Of a DNA stretch of 64,000 nucleotides, positions 15,844-24,557 are shown one piece after another. The stretch spans positions 62,001-126,000 of the forward strand of contig NZ_CAMLHC010000012.1 in assembly GCF_946479755.1 (NCBI RefSeq), written 5' to 3'. How positions within the stretch are numbered: position 1 is the first letter of the stretch; every line of letters starts with the position of its first letter. Origin of the DNA: an uncultured Chitinophaga sp. GTDB lineage: Bacteria > Bacteroidota > Bacteroidia > Chitinophagales > Chitinophagaceae. A program made the translations under genes and the position numbers. The notes below the pieces were generated by a model, which had not been told where the DNA came from, searched no databases, and worked only from the letters and a program-made list of their open reading frames with translations.

Positions 15844-17448
15844 TTACCAGGGTTCGTTTTGTGTCAGCTCCTTGTTTTTTTCCAGCTCCGTTTTCGGAAT
15901 AGGAAGCAGGTAATAGGCATCTGTGAACACTCTTGGGGAAGAGGCGCCCAGATCGGCTTCTACGACTTCATATTGGTATACACCGTTGTTGAGGGTGATA
16001 CGCATACCATGAAATGTTTTACCATTCAATACGCTCACGGCTGTACGCCAGCGACGGAGGTCCCAGTAACGGTGATTCTCGTAAGCCAGTTCTATTTTCC
16101 TTTCATGCATGATGATGTTGCTCATCTGCGCCTGTCCTTGTCCTGCAGCCACCGCCGGCATGTTGGCGCGTGCACGGACGAGGTCCACATACGTTTTGGC
16201 GGTAGCCGGATCGTTCTGGTTGTTCATGGCTTCTGCATAGTTCAGGAAGATCTCTCCTAACCGGAATTCTACCCAGCTTTGGGTACTGCTCCAGATTTTA
16301 TCCAGTGCCAGCGTTTCGTCGAGATATTTACGGATATAGTAACCGGTTTTCGTATTATCGTTGGTGGTATTGCGGCCCACAATTTCATCGGTGCCGCCTA
16401 CACGTGTTTGTATCACACGGCCCTTCCAGGGAGCGCCTTCATAGAGGATGGTGGCATAGAACCGCAGGTCGCGCCCTTTGTACGGCTGCTGCGGATCATA
16501 ACCGGAAGCAGGGTCGGTAATGGCTTTACCGGTTGCCTGCATTTCATAATCGTCTACCATCTCCTGTGTAGGTTGGGTGAGACTGGTATAGTCACCGGGA
16601 TTATCAAAGTACGGCACATTCATCGCATCGTAGTTATGCACACGGCTTGGATCCAGGTACTGTATTTCAAAAATACTCTCGGACGACGCCTGTTGTTTGG
16701 TGTTGAACAGTGAGGCATAGTTAGACACGAGGCTAAAGCCGCCATTGTCAATGATTTCTTTTGATGCTTTGGCGGAGGCGTCCCACCTGCGGGCATACAG
16801 CATAGCGCGGCTTTTCAGGGCCAGGGCCGTCCACCGGGAAGCTAAGCCCGCTTTAGCGCTGGCCGGCAATTTGCTGGCTGCATCGTCCAGTTCTGCTGCA
16901 ATGAAATTATATATCGCAGTGGTGTCTGTACGTTTTACCATCAGGTCTTCTGTCAATGTTTGTGGCTGCGTAATCAGGGGCACCCCGCCATAACGTTTCA
17001 CCAGTTCGAAATAATAGAAGGCGCGCAGGAATTTAACCTGCCCGATGAGATTATTCCGGTCGCTTTCTGACAGGTTGGGAACGGCCGCTATCTGTTGAAA
17101 GAAGACATTTGTTTTACGGATGCTTTTGTAGGCGCTGCTCCAGATATTCAGCGGCGCGTTGATAGAAGTATACTTGCCGTTGATCTGCAGCAGGTTGGCT
17201 TCCAGCCAGCCATAGCTCCCTCTTGCTTCGTCTGTGATACAGGCCAGGGTGGCGGTGCCGTCCGGCGAAACATCAAAGCCGATCGGCAGGTTTTGATAAA
17301 TGTCTGCGATGTAAAGTTGTACCAGTTTGGGATCCTTCCAGATGATTTCGTCCGAAAGGCTGTTTACCGGCGACTGGTCCATTTTTGCGCAGGAAAATAA
17401 TCCTGTCACGAATGTCCAGAGTACCAGGTGGATATATATCTTTTTCAT
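15844..17448 (-). CDS. SusD/RagB family outer-membrane lipoprotein
   Basis: This 534-aa surface lipoprotein is of the SusD family, the glycan-binding lid of a SusC transporter. The start is set at the ATG at 17448 (MKKIYIHLVLW). An open frame extends 66 codons upstream, but it overlaps the end of the susC-like gene and has no signal peptide. A signal peptide with the lipobox FSC (about 17-19) predicts lipid attachment. Typical SusD stretches include IGQVKFLRAFYYFELVKRYG (TPR region) and the C-terminal ERKIELAYENHRYWDLRRW, followed by YLLPIPKTELEKN...LTQNEPW. It lies 32 bp after its partner SusC. Confidence 0.95.
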   Translation of the reverse strand: MKKIYIHLVLWTFVTGLFSCAKMDQSPVNSLSDEIIWKDPKLVQLYIADIYQNLPIGFDVSPDGTATLACITDEARGSYGWLEANLLQINGKYTSINAPLNIWSSAYKSIRKTNVFFQQIAAVPNLSESDRNNLIGQVKFLRAFYYFELVKRYGGVPLITQPQTLTEDLMVKRTDTTAIYNFIAAELDDAASKLPASAKAGLASRWTALALKSRAMLYARRWDASAKASKEIIDNGGFSLVSNYASLFNTKQQASSESIFEIQYLDPSRVHNYDAMNVPYFDNPGDYTSLTQPTQEMVDDYEMQATGKAITDPASGYDPQQPYKGRDLRFYATILYEGAPWKGRVIQTRVGGTDEIVGRNTTNDNTKTGYYIRKYLDETLALDKIWSSTQSWVEFRLGEIFLNYAEAMNNQNDPATAKTYVDLVRARANMPAVAAGQGQAQMSNIIMHERKIELAYENHRYWDLRRWRTAVSVLNGKTFHGMRITLNNGVYQYEVVEADLGASSPRVFTDAYYLLPIPKTELEKNKELTQNEPW

Positions 17449-17480
17449 GTCTCTTTCCTTTTTTTCGGTGAACCGGTGAA

Positions 17481-20400
17481 TTATAAAGTCAGGTTTACGC
17501 CAATGTTTATGCTGCGTTGCTGCGGATAATACCCGCGTGTCTCGGAAGGCACTTCGGGATCGAGTCCTTTCAGTTTGGAGAAAGTCAGCAGGTTGGCGCC
17601 CGCTACGTATACCCGTGCCTGTTGTATCCGTGCCTGTTTCAGCCATCCGGCGGGAAGGGTATATCCGACGTTGAGGCTACGCAGTTTGAGGTAGCTGGCA
17701 TCGCGCAGCCAGAAAGAGGAACCTTTCAGGTTGTTGGCATTACCATTGATGACAGGCCGTGGGAATTCCGCCCCGCGGTTGTCGGGCGTCCAGTAGTCCA
17801 GCATGTAAGTCATCGGGTTGGAGATGTTGAAAAAAGGATACGCCAGTTCCGCACCGATGTAGGTATTGAAGTTGGTAGCGCCCTGCCATAGCATACTGAT
17901 GTCGAAGCCATTCCAGGAAGCGCCGAGGTTAAGGCCGTACACTACTTCCGGTACTCTGCTGCGGCCGATGATCGTGCGGTCCAGGTCATTGATGACACCG
18001 TCGCCGTTGATATCGGCATAGCGGATGTCGCCAGGCTTAGGCTGGAAATTATATTGTTTGGGGGCGTTTTTGATTTCTTCTTCACTCTGGAAAAGTCCCA
18101 TGGCTACCAGGCCGGTATATTGGTCAAAAGGCCGTCCTGTTTGCCGCAATGACGCCTGTATATTGGCGGCTTCGTCCATGAAAATTACTTTATTGCGGGC
18201 GAAGGTAAAGGTGCCGCGTGCGTTGTAGTTTACCTTGCCAATACGGTTTTCATGGCCTATTTCTACCTCAAAGCCCTGGTTATCTACAATACCAACATTC
18301 TGATACGGCAGTTGTTCTCCGAAAGTACCGGGAACAGAGGCGGTCCTGGGGCGCAGGATGTTGCTGGTACGTTTATAAAAGTAGCCGGCATCCAGTGTTA
18401 ACAGGCGGTTCCACAGAGAAGTCTCAAAGCCGATATCAGTGGTAGTGGCAATCTCCCAGCCGATGTTCCGGTTGGGATAACCTGCGGAGAAGATCCCGTT
18501 ATAAGGTTTGCCATCGATGATGTACACAGAATTGGTACCGCCGCCGGAACCTGCATAGTAGGAGGGCAGATACTGGAAGGCGCGCACACTGTCGTTCCCC
18601 AGCTGACCGTAAGATGCTTTTATTTTCAGATAGTCAATGGTGCGTACATTGTTTTTAAAGAAGTTTTCTTCCGACACTACCCAGCCGGCAGATACACCCG
18701 GGAAGAAGCCCCAGCGTTTGTCGCTGGCGAAGCTCAGCGAGCCGTCATAACGGAAAGTGGCGGTGAGGAGGTATTTGTGGGCATAGGCGTAATTAAAGCG
18801 ACCGGCTACGCCTGCACGGGAGTAGACATCTGCCGTACCGTCGTTGTTTAAACCGCTTTTGGAACCGGCGAATAATTCATCGAGCAAGGGGCTGTCGAAC
18901 TGTTCGCGGTAGGCCTGCATCTTGTCCATGCGGTAATTGTAGGTTTCGTACAGGAGCGTACCATCCACATCGTGTTTACCGAAGGAGCGGATGTAGTTAA
19001 CAATTGCCTGTGTGGTGATGCCCGCCTGTTGTTCGGAGTTTTGTGTCAGGTTGATGTTACCTGCGCGGGTGATTTTATCATATTCCTTTGTAGTGGCGTT
19101 GTACTTGTAGTAGGAATACGGTGTGGAGAACTGTTTCTCGTATAACATTCTTTTGTCGAAAGCAGCTACGCCCTTTACAGAGAGGCCTTCTACGCCGGGA
19201 ACGGTATATTTCAGCGCGAAGTTGCTCTGGAAGGTGTTCCAGTCCTGCTGCCGGTGACCGCTTTCTGTGGCGTCCAGCATAGGGCTGCGTCCGCCGGTGG
19301 TGCCACCTGGCTGGCCATTAGGATAATAGTCGGCATCGAGCGGCGAGGCGCGTATGATGGAATTGAAGATGGTGCCGGCATCCACGCCGGGGCCTGTTCT
19401 GCGTTCGAGACGTCCTGCCAGGTCCACGGAGGCTACAAGGTGTTTGCCGATATTGGCATCTACGTTAGAGCGGATGTTATACCGTTTGTAGTTGGTGGAT
19501 TTATAGAGCGAGTTCTGGTCCAGGTAGCCGATGGACACATAGTATTTGGCTTTGTCGTTGCCGCCTCTCACGCTCAGATCGTGTTGCGTTTGCATGGCGG
19601 TGTTGTTCATCGTGCTTTTCCACCAGTCGGTATTGGCAAGGCCTTTTAAAGGATCGGGGTTGTTGCGGATGGTGTTGATATCTTCTTCGGAGTAGCGGGC
19701 CGGCTGACCGTTGGCTGCCAATCCTGCGTTATACATCTCTGCATATTGTACGCCATTCAGTTGTTTCATCCGGATACTGGGTTGCTGATAACCTGCGTAC
19801 CCGTTGTAGGAAATGGTAGGAACGCCGCTGGTGCCGCGTTTGGTGGTGATGAGCATTACACCGTTGGCCGCTCTGGAGCCGTAGATCGCTGCGGAAGAGG
19901 CGTCTTTCAGGATGCTGATGGTTTCGATATCTGCGGGATTCAGTTCACTGAAGCTGCGTTGTATGCCGTCTACGATCACGAGCATGCTGTTGTAGCCGAA
20001 GGTGCTTTTGCCCCTGATGCTGAGGGAAGCGCCGTCGTTGCCAGGTTCGCCGCTGTTCTGCCGGGCAATAATGCCGGGTGCACGTCCTGCCAGGGCGTTG
20101 GAGAGATTGGCCACAGGCGCCGAACGGATGTCTTTACCGCTAACGGTGGCTACAGAGCCGGTAAGACTGGCTTTTTTCTGTACGCCGTAACCTACTACGA
20201 TCACTTCACTAAGACCTTTGGTATCTTCTGCTAAGACGGCGTCTACGGTCGTGCGGTTGTTTACCGGAAGTACGAGTTGCTGATAGCCGATGTACGTGAA
20301 CACGAGATTGGCAGTGCCGGGCGTCTCCAGTTTAAATTCGCCCTTTTCATTGCTGATAGTGCCTTTCCCGGTTTTATCCACTTTGATGCTCACGCCGATT

Positions 20401-20834
20401 AAAGGCGTACCATTCTTGTCGGTGACTTTTCCCTGTACGGTCAACTCCTGTATAACGGTATTGACAGGCGCTATTACGATGAGGTCATTTTTTAACAAAC
20501 GGAATGTAAGGCCGGTATTGTTCAGGACGGTGGACAAAACAGTTTCCACCGGTTCGTCATTTACGTTAACGGATACGGTAAGGTCAGGTGAGATGGCGTC
20601 ATCATTGTATACAAAGCGACAGTTGGTTTTTTTCTCTACTAACTTCAATAGTTTCATGAGCCTTACATCAGATACGTTCAGCGTTACTTTGGAGCGCTGT
20701 GAGTAGGCGGCGGCAGACACTTGTAAACAGGTGATCAGCGTTATAAAGAACGATAATTTCATTAGAATGATCGTTTTAAGGATCAGGAAGGGATATGAAG
20801 TCCCCTCATGAAAAAAACTCCTTGATTTTTTCAT
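17481..20834 (-). CDS. SusC/RagA TonB-dependent transporter with STN domain
   Basis: This 1117-aa outer-membrane importer of the SusC family, powered by TonB, pairs with the SusD-like protein. In order it has a signal sequence (about 25-46, ending AAAYSQ), an STN (secretin/TonB short N-terminal) domain (about 48-118), a carboxypeptidase-D-like domain (about 131-215, VTDKNGTPLIGVSIKV), a plug (about 225-335, with SLSIRGKSTFGYNSMLVIVD and the SusC signature PADIETISILKDASSAAIYG), and the beta-barrel to the C-terminus NIGVNLTL. STN domains mark transporters that signal through FecR anti-sigma factors, and here fecR and sigma genes lie just upstream. The start at 20834 could be replaced by the ATG at 20762 (MKLSFFITLI). 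Confidence 0.95.
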   Translation of the reverse strand: MKKSRSFFHEGTSYPFLILKTIILMKLSFFITLITCLQVSAAAYSQRSKVTLNVSDVRLMKLLKLVEKKTNCRFVYNDDAISPDLTVSVNVNDEPVETVLSTVLNNTGLTFRLLKNDLIVIAPVNTVIQELTVQGKVTDKNGTPLIGVSIKVDKTGKGTISNEKGEFKLETPGTANLVFTYIGYQQLVLPVNNRTTVDAVLAEDTKGLSEVIVVGYGVQKKASLTGSVATVSGKDIRSAPVANLSNALAGRAPGIIARQNSGEPGNDGASLSIRGKSTFGYNSMLVIVDGIQRSFSELNPADIETISILKDASSAAIYGSRAANGVMLITTKRGTSGVPTISYNGYAGYQQPSIRMKQLNGVQYAEMYNAGLAANGQPARYSEEDINTIRNNPDPLKGLANTDWWKSTMNNTAMQTQHDLSVRGGNDKAKYYVSIGYLDQNSLYKSTNYKRYNIRSNVDANIGKHLVASVDLAGRLERRTGPGVDAGTIFNSIIRASPLDADYYPNGQPGGTTGGRSPMLDATESGHRQQDWNTFQSNFALKYTVPGVEGLSVKGVAAFDKRMLYEKQFSTPYSYYKYNATTKEYDKITRAGNINLTQNSEQQAGITTQAIVNYIRSFGKHDVDGTLLYETYNYRMDKMQAYREQFDSPLLDELFAGSKSGLNNDGTADVYSRAGVAGRFNYAYAHKYLLTATFRYDGSLSFASDKRWGFFPGVSAGWVVSEENFFKNNVRTIDYLKIKASYGQLGNDSVRAFQYLPSYYAGSGGGTNSVYIIDGKPYNGIFSAGYPNRNIGWEIATTTDIGFETSLWNRLLTLDAGYFYKRTSNILRPRTASVPGTFGEQLPYQNVGIVDNQGFEVEIGHENRIGKVNYNARGTFTFARNKVIFMDEAANIQASLRQTGRPFDQYTGLVAMGLFQSEEEIKNAPKQYNFQPKPGDIRYADINGDGVINDLDRTIIGRSRVPEVVYGLNLGASWNGFDISMLWQGATNFNTYIGAELAYPFFNISNPMTYMLDYWTPDNRGAEFPRPVINGNANNLKGSSFWLRDASYLKLRSLNVGYTLPAGWLKQARIQQARVYVAGANLLTFSKLKGLDPEVPSETRGYYPQQRSINIGVNLTL

Positions 20835-20918
20835 ACATTTAGAAAACTTTTGGTCAATAAAAAAGCAACAGGTCCCTGTCCGCCAAGAGAGGAGCCCTGC
20901 AACTGTTGATCAGATGTG

Positions 20919-20946
20919 GGGGAAATGTGTCCGCATTTCCCCTTTT
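20919..20946. other. Hairpin between the fecR-like and susC-like genes
   Basis: GGGGAAATG at 20919-20927 pairs with CATTTCCCC at 20934-20942 around a 6-base loop; TTTT follows on the plus strand only. For the minus-strand genes it lies between FecR and SusC, so it may partly separate regulator and transporter expression. Confidence 0.4.
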
Positions 20947-20983
20947 AGTTTGTTCACTGTGGTAATCAGGTCATAAGTGGTGT

Positions 20984-21958
20984 TTACTTGGTGATAAAAA
21001 TGTCATGCTGGTTTATCTGGTAATGGAAAGGGGCGGACAGCTGCAGCGCTGTCAGCGTTTGGCCCACTGTTTCATTCTCAAAGATGGCGGTGAATAGCAG
21101 TTTTTTCAATGACGGGTCCTGGATATGGATATTTACACCATACCAGCGTTCCATCTTTACAGCGATTTGTTCAAATGTTTCGTGACTAAATACCAGCTTG
21201 TTTTCTCTCCATAAAGTTTCATTGAGCGTGCTGTCATGGTTGGCTACACTGTTTTTCAGTTCATAGAACGATGTCGGATGCTGTTTGGATGATGATGTGT
21301 GCAGGATGATTTTTTCGTTTGGCCGCAAGCGGATCCTGGAAGATGTTTGTTCCCGCAGGGTGATTTCCACCGCGCCGCTTACCAGCAATGTCTCGTCTGA
21401 TACGTCGTTTTTATATGCTTTTACGTTGAATGAAGTGCCTAATACGGTGATGTCCATACGTGCGGTATGGATGACAAAGGGATGCTCCGGATTTTTCGCT
21501 ACATCAAAAAATGCTTCTCCTTCCAGTGATACGGTCCTGTCATCTCCGGGATAGCAGGTCAGTTTACTCTGTTTATTCAGCCATACGGCGGTGCCGTCTG
21601 GCAGGCGGTGTTGTACAATGCTGGCGTCGGCACTGAGGAAGGTAGACCGGTGCTGATAGCGGTAGATAGCGCCCCATGCACTGCCCGCTATCAAAGCCAC
21701 AGCGGCGGCGGCTTTGAACCAAGGTCGCAGGTAGATGGGCTTGCGTACCGGTGGCGCGGGGGCAATGGCTTGCCAGCCGGCTGCTTTCAGCGCGGCCGCT
21801 TCCGGGCTTCCCGGCAAGGCATCGGATTTCTCTCCGGATATATCCAGTTGCTCGTACCATTCTCTGATCTGTACTAATTCTGCTTCGGTACACTGGTTGT
21901 TACTGTATTTCTCCAGCAACAACAGCAGCTGGTCGTTGTTGAGCGCATTGTTTTCCAT
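20984..21958 (-). CDS. FecR family anti-sigma factor
   Basis: This 324-aa single-pass inner-membrane anti-sigma regulator has a cytoplasmic N-terminal part (about 1-85) that would bind the ECF sigma factor, a membrane helix (about 85-100, WFKAAAAVALIAGSAWG), a periplasmic FecR domain (about 105-215; AVWLNKQSKLTCYPGD, LEGEAFFDVAKNPEHPF, DITVLGTSFNVKAY) and a C-terminal DUF4974-type domain (about 240-324). It would be relieved by the STN domain of the adjacent SusC protein. The sigma gene ends 54 bp upstream. Confidence 0.95.
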   Translation of the reverse strand: MENNALNNDQLLLLLEKYSNNQCTEAELVQIREWYEQLDISGEKSDALPGSPEAAALKAAGWQAIAPAPPVRKPIYLRPWFKAAAAVALIAGSAWGAIYRYQHRSTFLSADASIVQHRLPDGTAVWLNKQSKLTCYPGDDRTVSLEGEAFFDVAKNPEHPFVIHTARMDITVLGTSFNVKAYKNDVSDETLLVSGAVEITLREQTSSRIRLRPNEKIILHTSSSKQHPTSFYELKNSVANHDSTLNETLWRENKLVFSHETFEQIAVKMERWYGVNIHIQDPSLKKLLFTAIFENETVGQTLTALQLSAPFHYQINQHDIFITK

Positions 21959-22012
21959 AACTCGTACTTAAAGGGTCGGTTGAAAGGGAAGGATATACCA
22001 GGTGAAAAAAAA

Positions 22013-22579
22013 TTATTTTTCGCTCCGCGGGAAAAGGTAGGTATTGGTCAGTTTATTTCGCAGGCGGGCAAGTGCGTTGCTGATCTGGTTTCTGACAGTT
22101 TGTTCGGAGATGGCGAGCTGACCGGCAATTTGTGCGGCGCTCATGCCTTTATCGCGGCTCAGCAGAAAGACTTCCTGCATTTTTGACGGCATGGCCTGTA
22201 CTTCCTGTTGTACAAGGGATTCCAGTTCGCGGAACTGAACGGTGTCTGTGACCGGATGATGTGGTTCATCCGGTGCTTCCAGGTATTGCTGATAGTAGTT
22301 GATCCGTACCGCGCGGGCGCGGTAATAGTCAATGATTTTGTAGTCCAGCGCTGTTAACAGGTAGTTCACCAGGGTGGACTTCAGGACAAGCGTATGGCGG
22401 TTTTTCCAGAGGTGGGCAAAAATCTCCTGGAGTATATCGGAGATGTCTGCGGTGGCTTGTATTTTTTTGAAGGCCCGGCTGTAAAGCAAATCCCAATGCC
22501 GATCGTACAGAATACGGAAGGCATCTTCTTGATTCTGCTGTAACGCAGACACCAGCGCTTTATCTGACCAATCCTCCAA
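22013..22579 (-). CDS. ECF RNA polymerase sigma-70 factor
   Basis: This 188-aa extracytoplasmic-function sigma factor has sigma-70 region 2 at about 15-85 (AFRILYDRHWDLLYSRAFKK, DILQEIFAHLWKNR) and region 4 at about 125-180 (KMQEVFLLSRDKGMSAAQIA, ISEQTVRNQISNALARLRNK, a helix-turn-helix). It heads the fecR-susC-susD-GH20 series and presumably drives it. The apparent start is TTG (22579); no ATG lies nearby in frame, so the start codon is weak, consistent with low-level expression of a regulator. Confidence 0.93.
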   Translation of the reverse strand: MEDWSDKALVSALQQNQEDAFRILYDRHWDLLYSRAFKKIQATADISDILQEIFAHLWKNRHTLVLKSTLVNYLLTALDYKIIDYYRARAVRINYYQQYLEAPDEPHHPVTDTVQFRELESLVQQEVQAMPSKMQEVFLLSRDKGMSAAQIAGQLAISEQTVRNQISNALARLRNKLTNTYLFPRSEK

Positions 22580-22640
22580 TTAGGTTACTTTTCGTACAAA
22601 CATAACAAAGTTCGTTGGCTTTATGGAGGGGGAAGTACGC

Positions 22641-23033
22641 TTAGTAATACAATTGTGACAAAACATTTGTCTCGTCAAATGATTTGGGTTTCAGTCCCAT
22701 AAATTCGGTGTATTGTGTGAGGGTGAGCAACGGTTTCAGTTTGTTGTGCAGGCCGTTCTGCATGTTGTTGAGCTTTGTGTTATAAGCTTTCTGGTTGGTA
22801 TGTTGCAGCGGCTGGATATTTACTTTCTGTTGCAGGTAAGTGGTGACAATGGTGAGCAGCCTTGGTTTTTGTTTGTCTGTCAGCAGGAGGGATTTGTCCA
22901 GTTTGGAGACGATGGAGCTGGCGGTTCCTTCCACGTTCATGGTGGGGGCCTGTGGCAATATAACGTTGGCAGCGGCGTTTACATCGCAGCAAACAGCGGC
23001 TGCCAACATCAGGAGGATGAGTAATTTTTTCAT
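22641..23033 (-). CDS. Small secreted protein of unknown function
   Basis: A 130-aa protein with a clear N-terminal signal peptide (MKKLLILLMLAAAVCCDVNA). The start is taken at the ATG at 23033 rather than ten codons upstream. The mature part (about 22-130) is mostly helical and polar, with repeated LTDKQKPRLLTIVTTYLQ-type and LTLTQYTEFMGL segments. It recalls small periplasmic helical proteins of the Spy/CpxP type, but the match is too weak to name. It lies 61 bp upstream of the sigma gene on the same strand. Confidence 0.7.
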   Translation of the reverse strand: MKKLLILLMLAAAVCCDVNAAANVILPQAPTMNVEGTASSIVSKLDKSLLLTDKQKPRLLTIVTTYLQQKVNIQPLQHTNQKAYNTKLNNMQNGLHNKLKPLLTLTQYTEFMGLKPKSFDETNVLSQLYY

Positions 23034-23097
23034 ACGCAGTGGATCGATTTTGGTTACGGTCATTAAATATACTAAATAGGCCGTAACAAACGCTCCG

Positions 23098-23850
23098 TTA
23101 CTGCATCGCCAGTTTTACGTAACGGTGACGGTCGCTCGCAATATCTTCATGCGTCTGGTAAACCGCGACCAGTGTTTTATTGTCTACCCACCGAACTTCG
23201 CTCAGCCCGTACTTTTCAATACCGGCATCACCTATCAGCCGGATATCCTTATTGTTGATTTCGAACAGTTGGAAGCCATTGGGATTGAAGCCTGCTTCTA
23301 TGTCCATGCTGGGGCAGATGAAATACTTTTTATCAGGAGAAGGAATAGGTGCTGTCCAGGTAAATAGGGTATCGCCATTTTCGGGATTCAGCAGTTCAAA
23401 GCCGTCAGCCTCGTAATAGGTGATGAACACGCCATGCCGTTGTAATGCGGGATAATAACCGGCGTAGCTGTAATGTGCATAGTCTTCGGCATCGTCTTCT
23501 GAGTTATTGGTGCGTATTTTCTGCTGACCGTTGGCGAGGCTGAAGACCAGCTGAGGGCCATTCCGTTTTACATTGGTCACTTTAGACAGGGCGTTGCTTT
23601 CTGAGGTGTCACCGGAAGGTTCGTAGGGCGGATATTGTTCATAGGTCGCTTTGTCAATAAAGTAGACGAGAAACTTTTTGTCGCCTGCTTCCACGGTGTC
23701 GATATACTCAGGGGTAACGCTGATGGGCGTTTCAGGCACTGTCGTGTCTCCGGTTGTATGCGTGCTGTCTGCGCCTGCTGGTTTGCCATTGTTGTTACAC
23801 GCGTACATAAAGTGAACAAACGCCACCAGGAATAGGATCTTTTTTATCAT
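23098..23850 (-). CDS. Putative lipoprotein of unknown function
   Basis: A 250-aa predicted lipoprotein: MIKKILFLVAFVHFMYAC ends in a lipobox-like YAC, followed by an Asn/Gly-rich and Thr-rich linker (about 19-45). The start is at the ATG at 23850; the open frame extends 15 codons further without support. The remainder is beta-rich and acidic, with PIPSPDKKYFICP and RWVDNKTLVAVYQ resembling single blades of a beta-propeller-like fold. No family recognised. It is 47 bp downstream of the rhomboid gene. Confidence 0.7.
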   Translation of the reverse strand: MIKKILFLVAFVHFMYACNNNGKPAGADSTHTTGDTTVPETPISVTPEYIDTVEAGDKKFLVYFIDKATYEQYPPYEPSGDTSESNALSKVTNVKRNGPQLVFSLANGQQKIRTNNSEDDAEDYAHYSYAGYYPALQRHGVFITYYEADGFELLNPENGDTLFTWTAPIPSPDKKYFICPSMDIEAGFNPNGFQLFEINNKDIRLIGDAGIEKYGLSEVRWVDNKTLVAVYQTHEDIASDRHRYVKLAMQ

Positions 23851-23897
23851 AGTACGGAATTTAGGAATACAAATGTAGGTATTTATCAAAGGCAAAA

Positions 23898-24524
23898 TTA
23901 CCTGTGAGGTAAACGTAAGCCATCGGCTGAAGTAAGGGTAAAATAGAAGGCGTAGCCCGTGAGCATGCCGCTGAGAAACCCTGTCAGATGGGCGGCGTTG
24001 TCGATGTCCTGGGAGAAACCGGCCACGAGGAGGTTCAGCAGGATAAACAGGCTGATATAACCGAGGAAATTGTGACGGGGGATGGGAGGGAAGAGGCGGG
24101 TGGTGAGCAGCGCGAAAAATACGCCGTAGATGCCGAAGATGGCGCCGGACGCTCCTACGCCCACCATGTTACGGTGAAACAATACGCTGGCATAATCGGC
24201 TACCAGTCCGGTGACCAGGTAGGCGATTATGAAGCGGAGCGGCCGGATGACGGGCTCCAGGAAAACGCCGGCGATAAACAGTCCCAGCATGTTGGTCAGC
24301 AAATGCCACCAGCCGGCATGCAGAAACATACTGGTCAGCAGCCGCCAGTATTCACCATGACCAATAGTGAGCGGCCAGTAGTTGGCGCCCCAGTGCAGCA
24401 GCTGCTCCCCGTTGCCCCACCAGAGGTTCATGCCGGCCATAACGGTCAGCGCATACACCAATATATTGGCGGCCATCACTAACAGGGTGACGGGTATTTG
24501 TCTGAATCCGGCGCGTTTATACAT
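23898..24524 (-). CDS. Rhomboid family intramembrane serine protease
   Basis: This 208-aa, six-helix membrane protein has the rhomboid catalytic dyad: the serine in VGVGASGAIFGIYG (S126) and the histidine in NAAHLTGFLSGMLTGY (H179). The upstream family motif WRLLTSMFLHAGWWHLLTNM (about 60-79) is present with its conserved histidines. Rhomboids cut membrane proteins inside the bilayer; the substrate here is unknown. The gene lies among lipoprotein genes on the same strand, without an obvious functional link. Confidence 0.93.
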   Translation of the reverse strand: MYKRAGFRQIPVTLLVMAANILVYALTVMAGMNLWWGNGEQLLHWGANYWPLTIGHGEYWRLLTSMFLHAGWWHLLTNMLGLFIAGVFLEPVIRPLRFIIAYLVTGLVADYASVLFHRNMVGVGASGAIFGIYGVFFALLTTRLFPPIPRHNFLGYISLFILLNLLVAGFSQDIDNAAHLTGFLSGMLTGYAFYFTLTSADGLRLPHR

Positions 24525-24557
24525 CCGTTAAAAGGTACGGATAATTCCCGAATGGGT

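Noticed and set aside
17449..17646. N-terminal extension of the SusD-like gene
   Set aside because: Would overlap the end of the susC-like gene and put a 66-residue segment before a complete lipoprotein signal peptide.
22641..23033. Assignment of the small secreted protein to Spy/CpxP
   Set aside because: Size and helical character fit, but the LTxxQ repeats typical of that family are not convincingly present.
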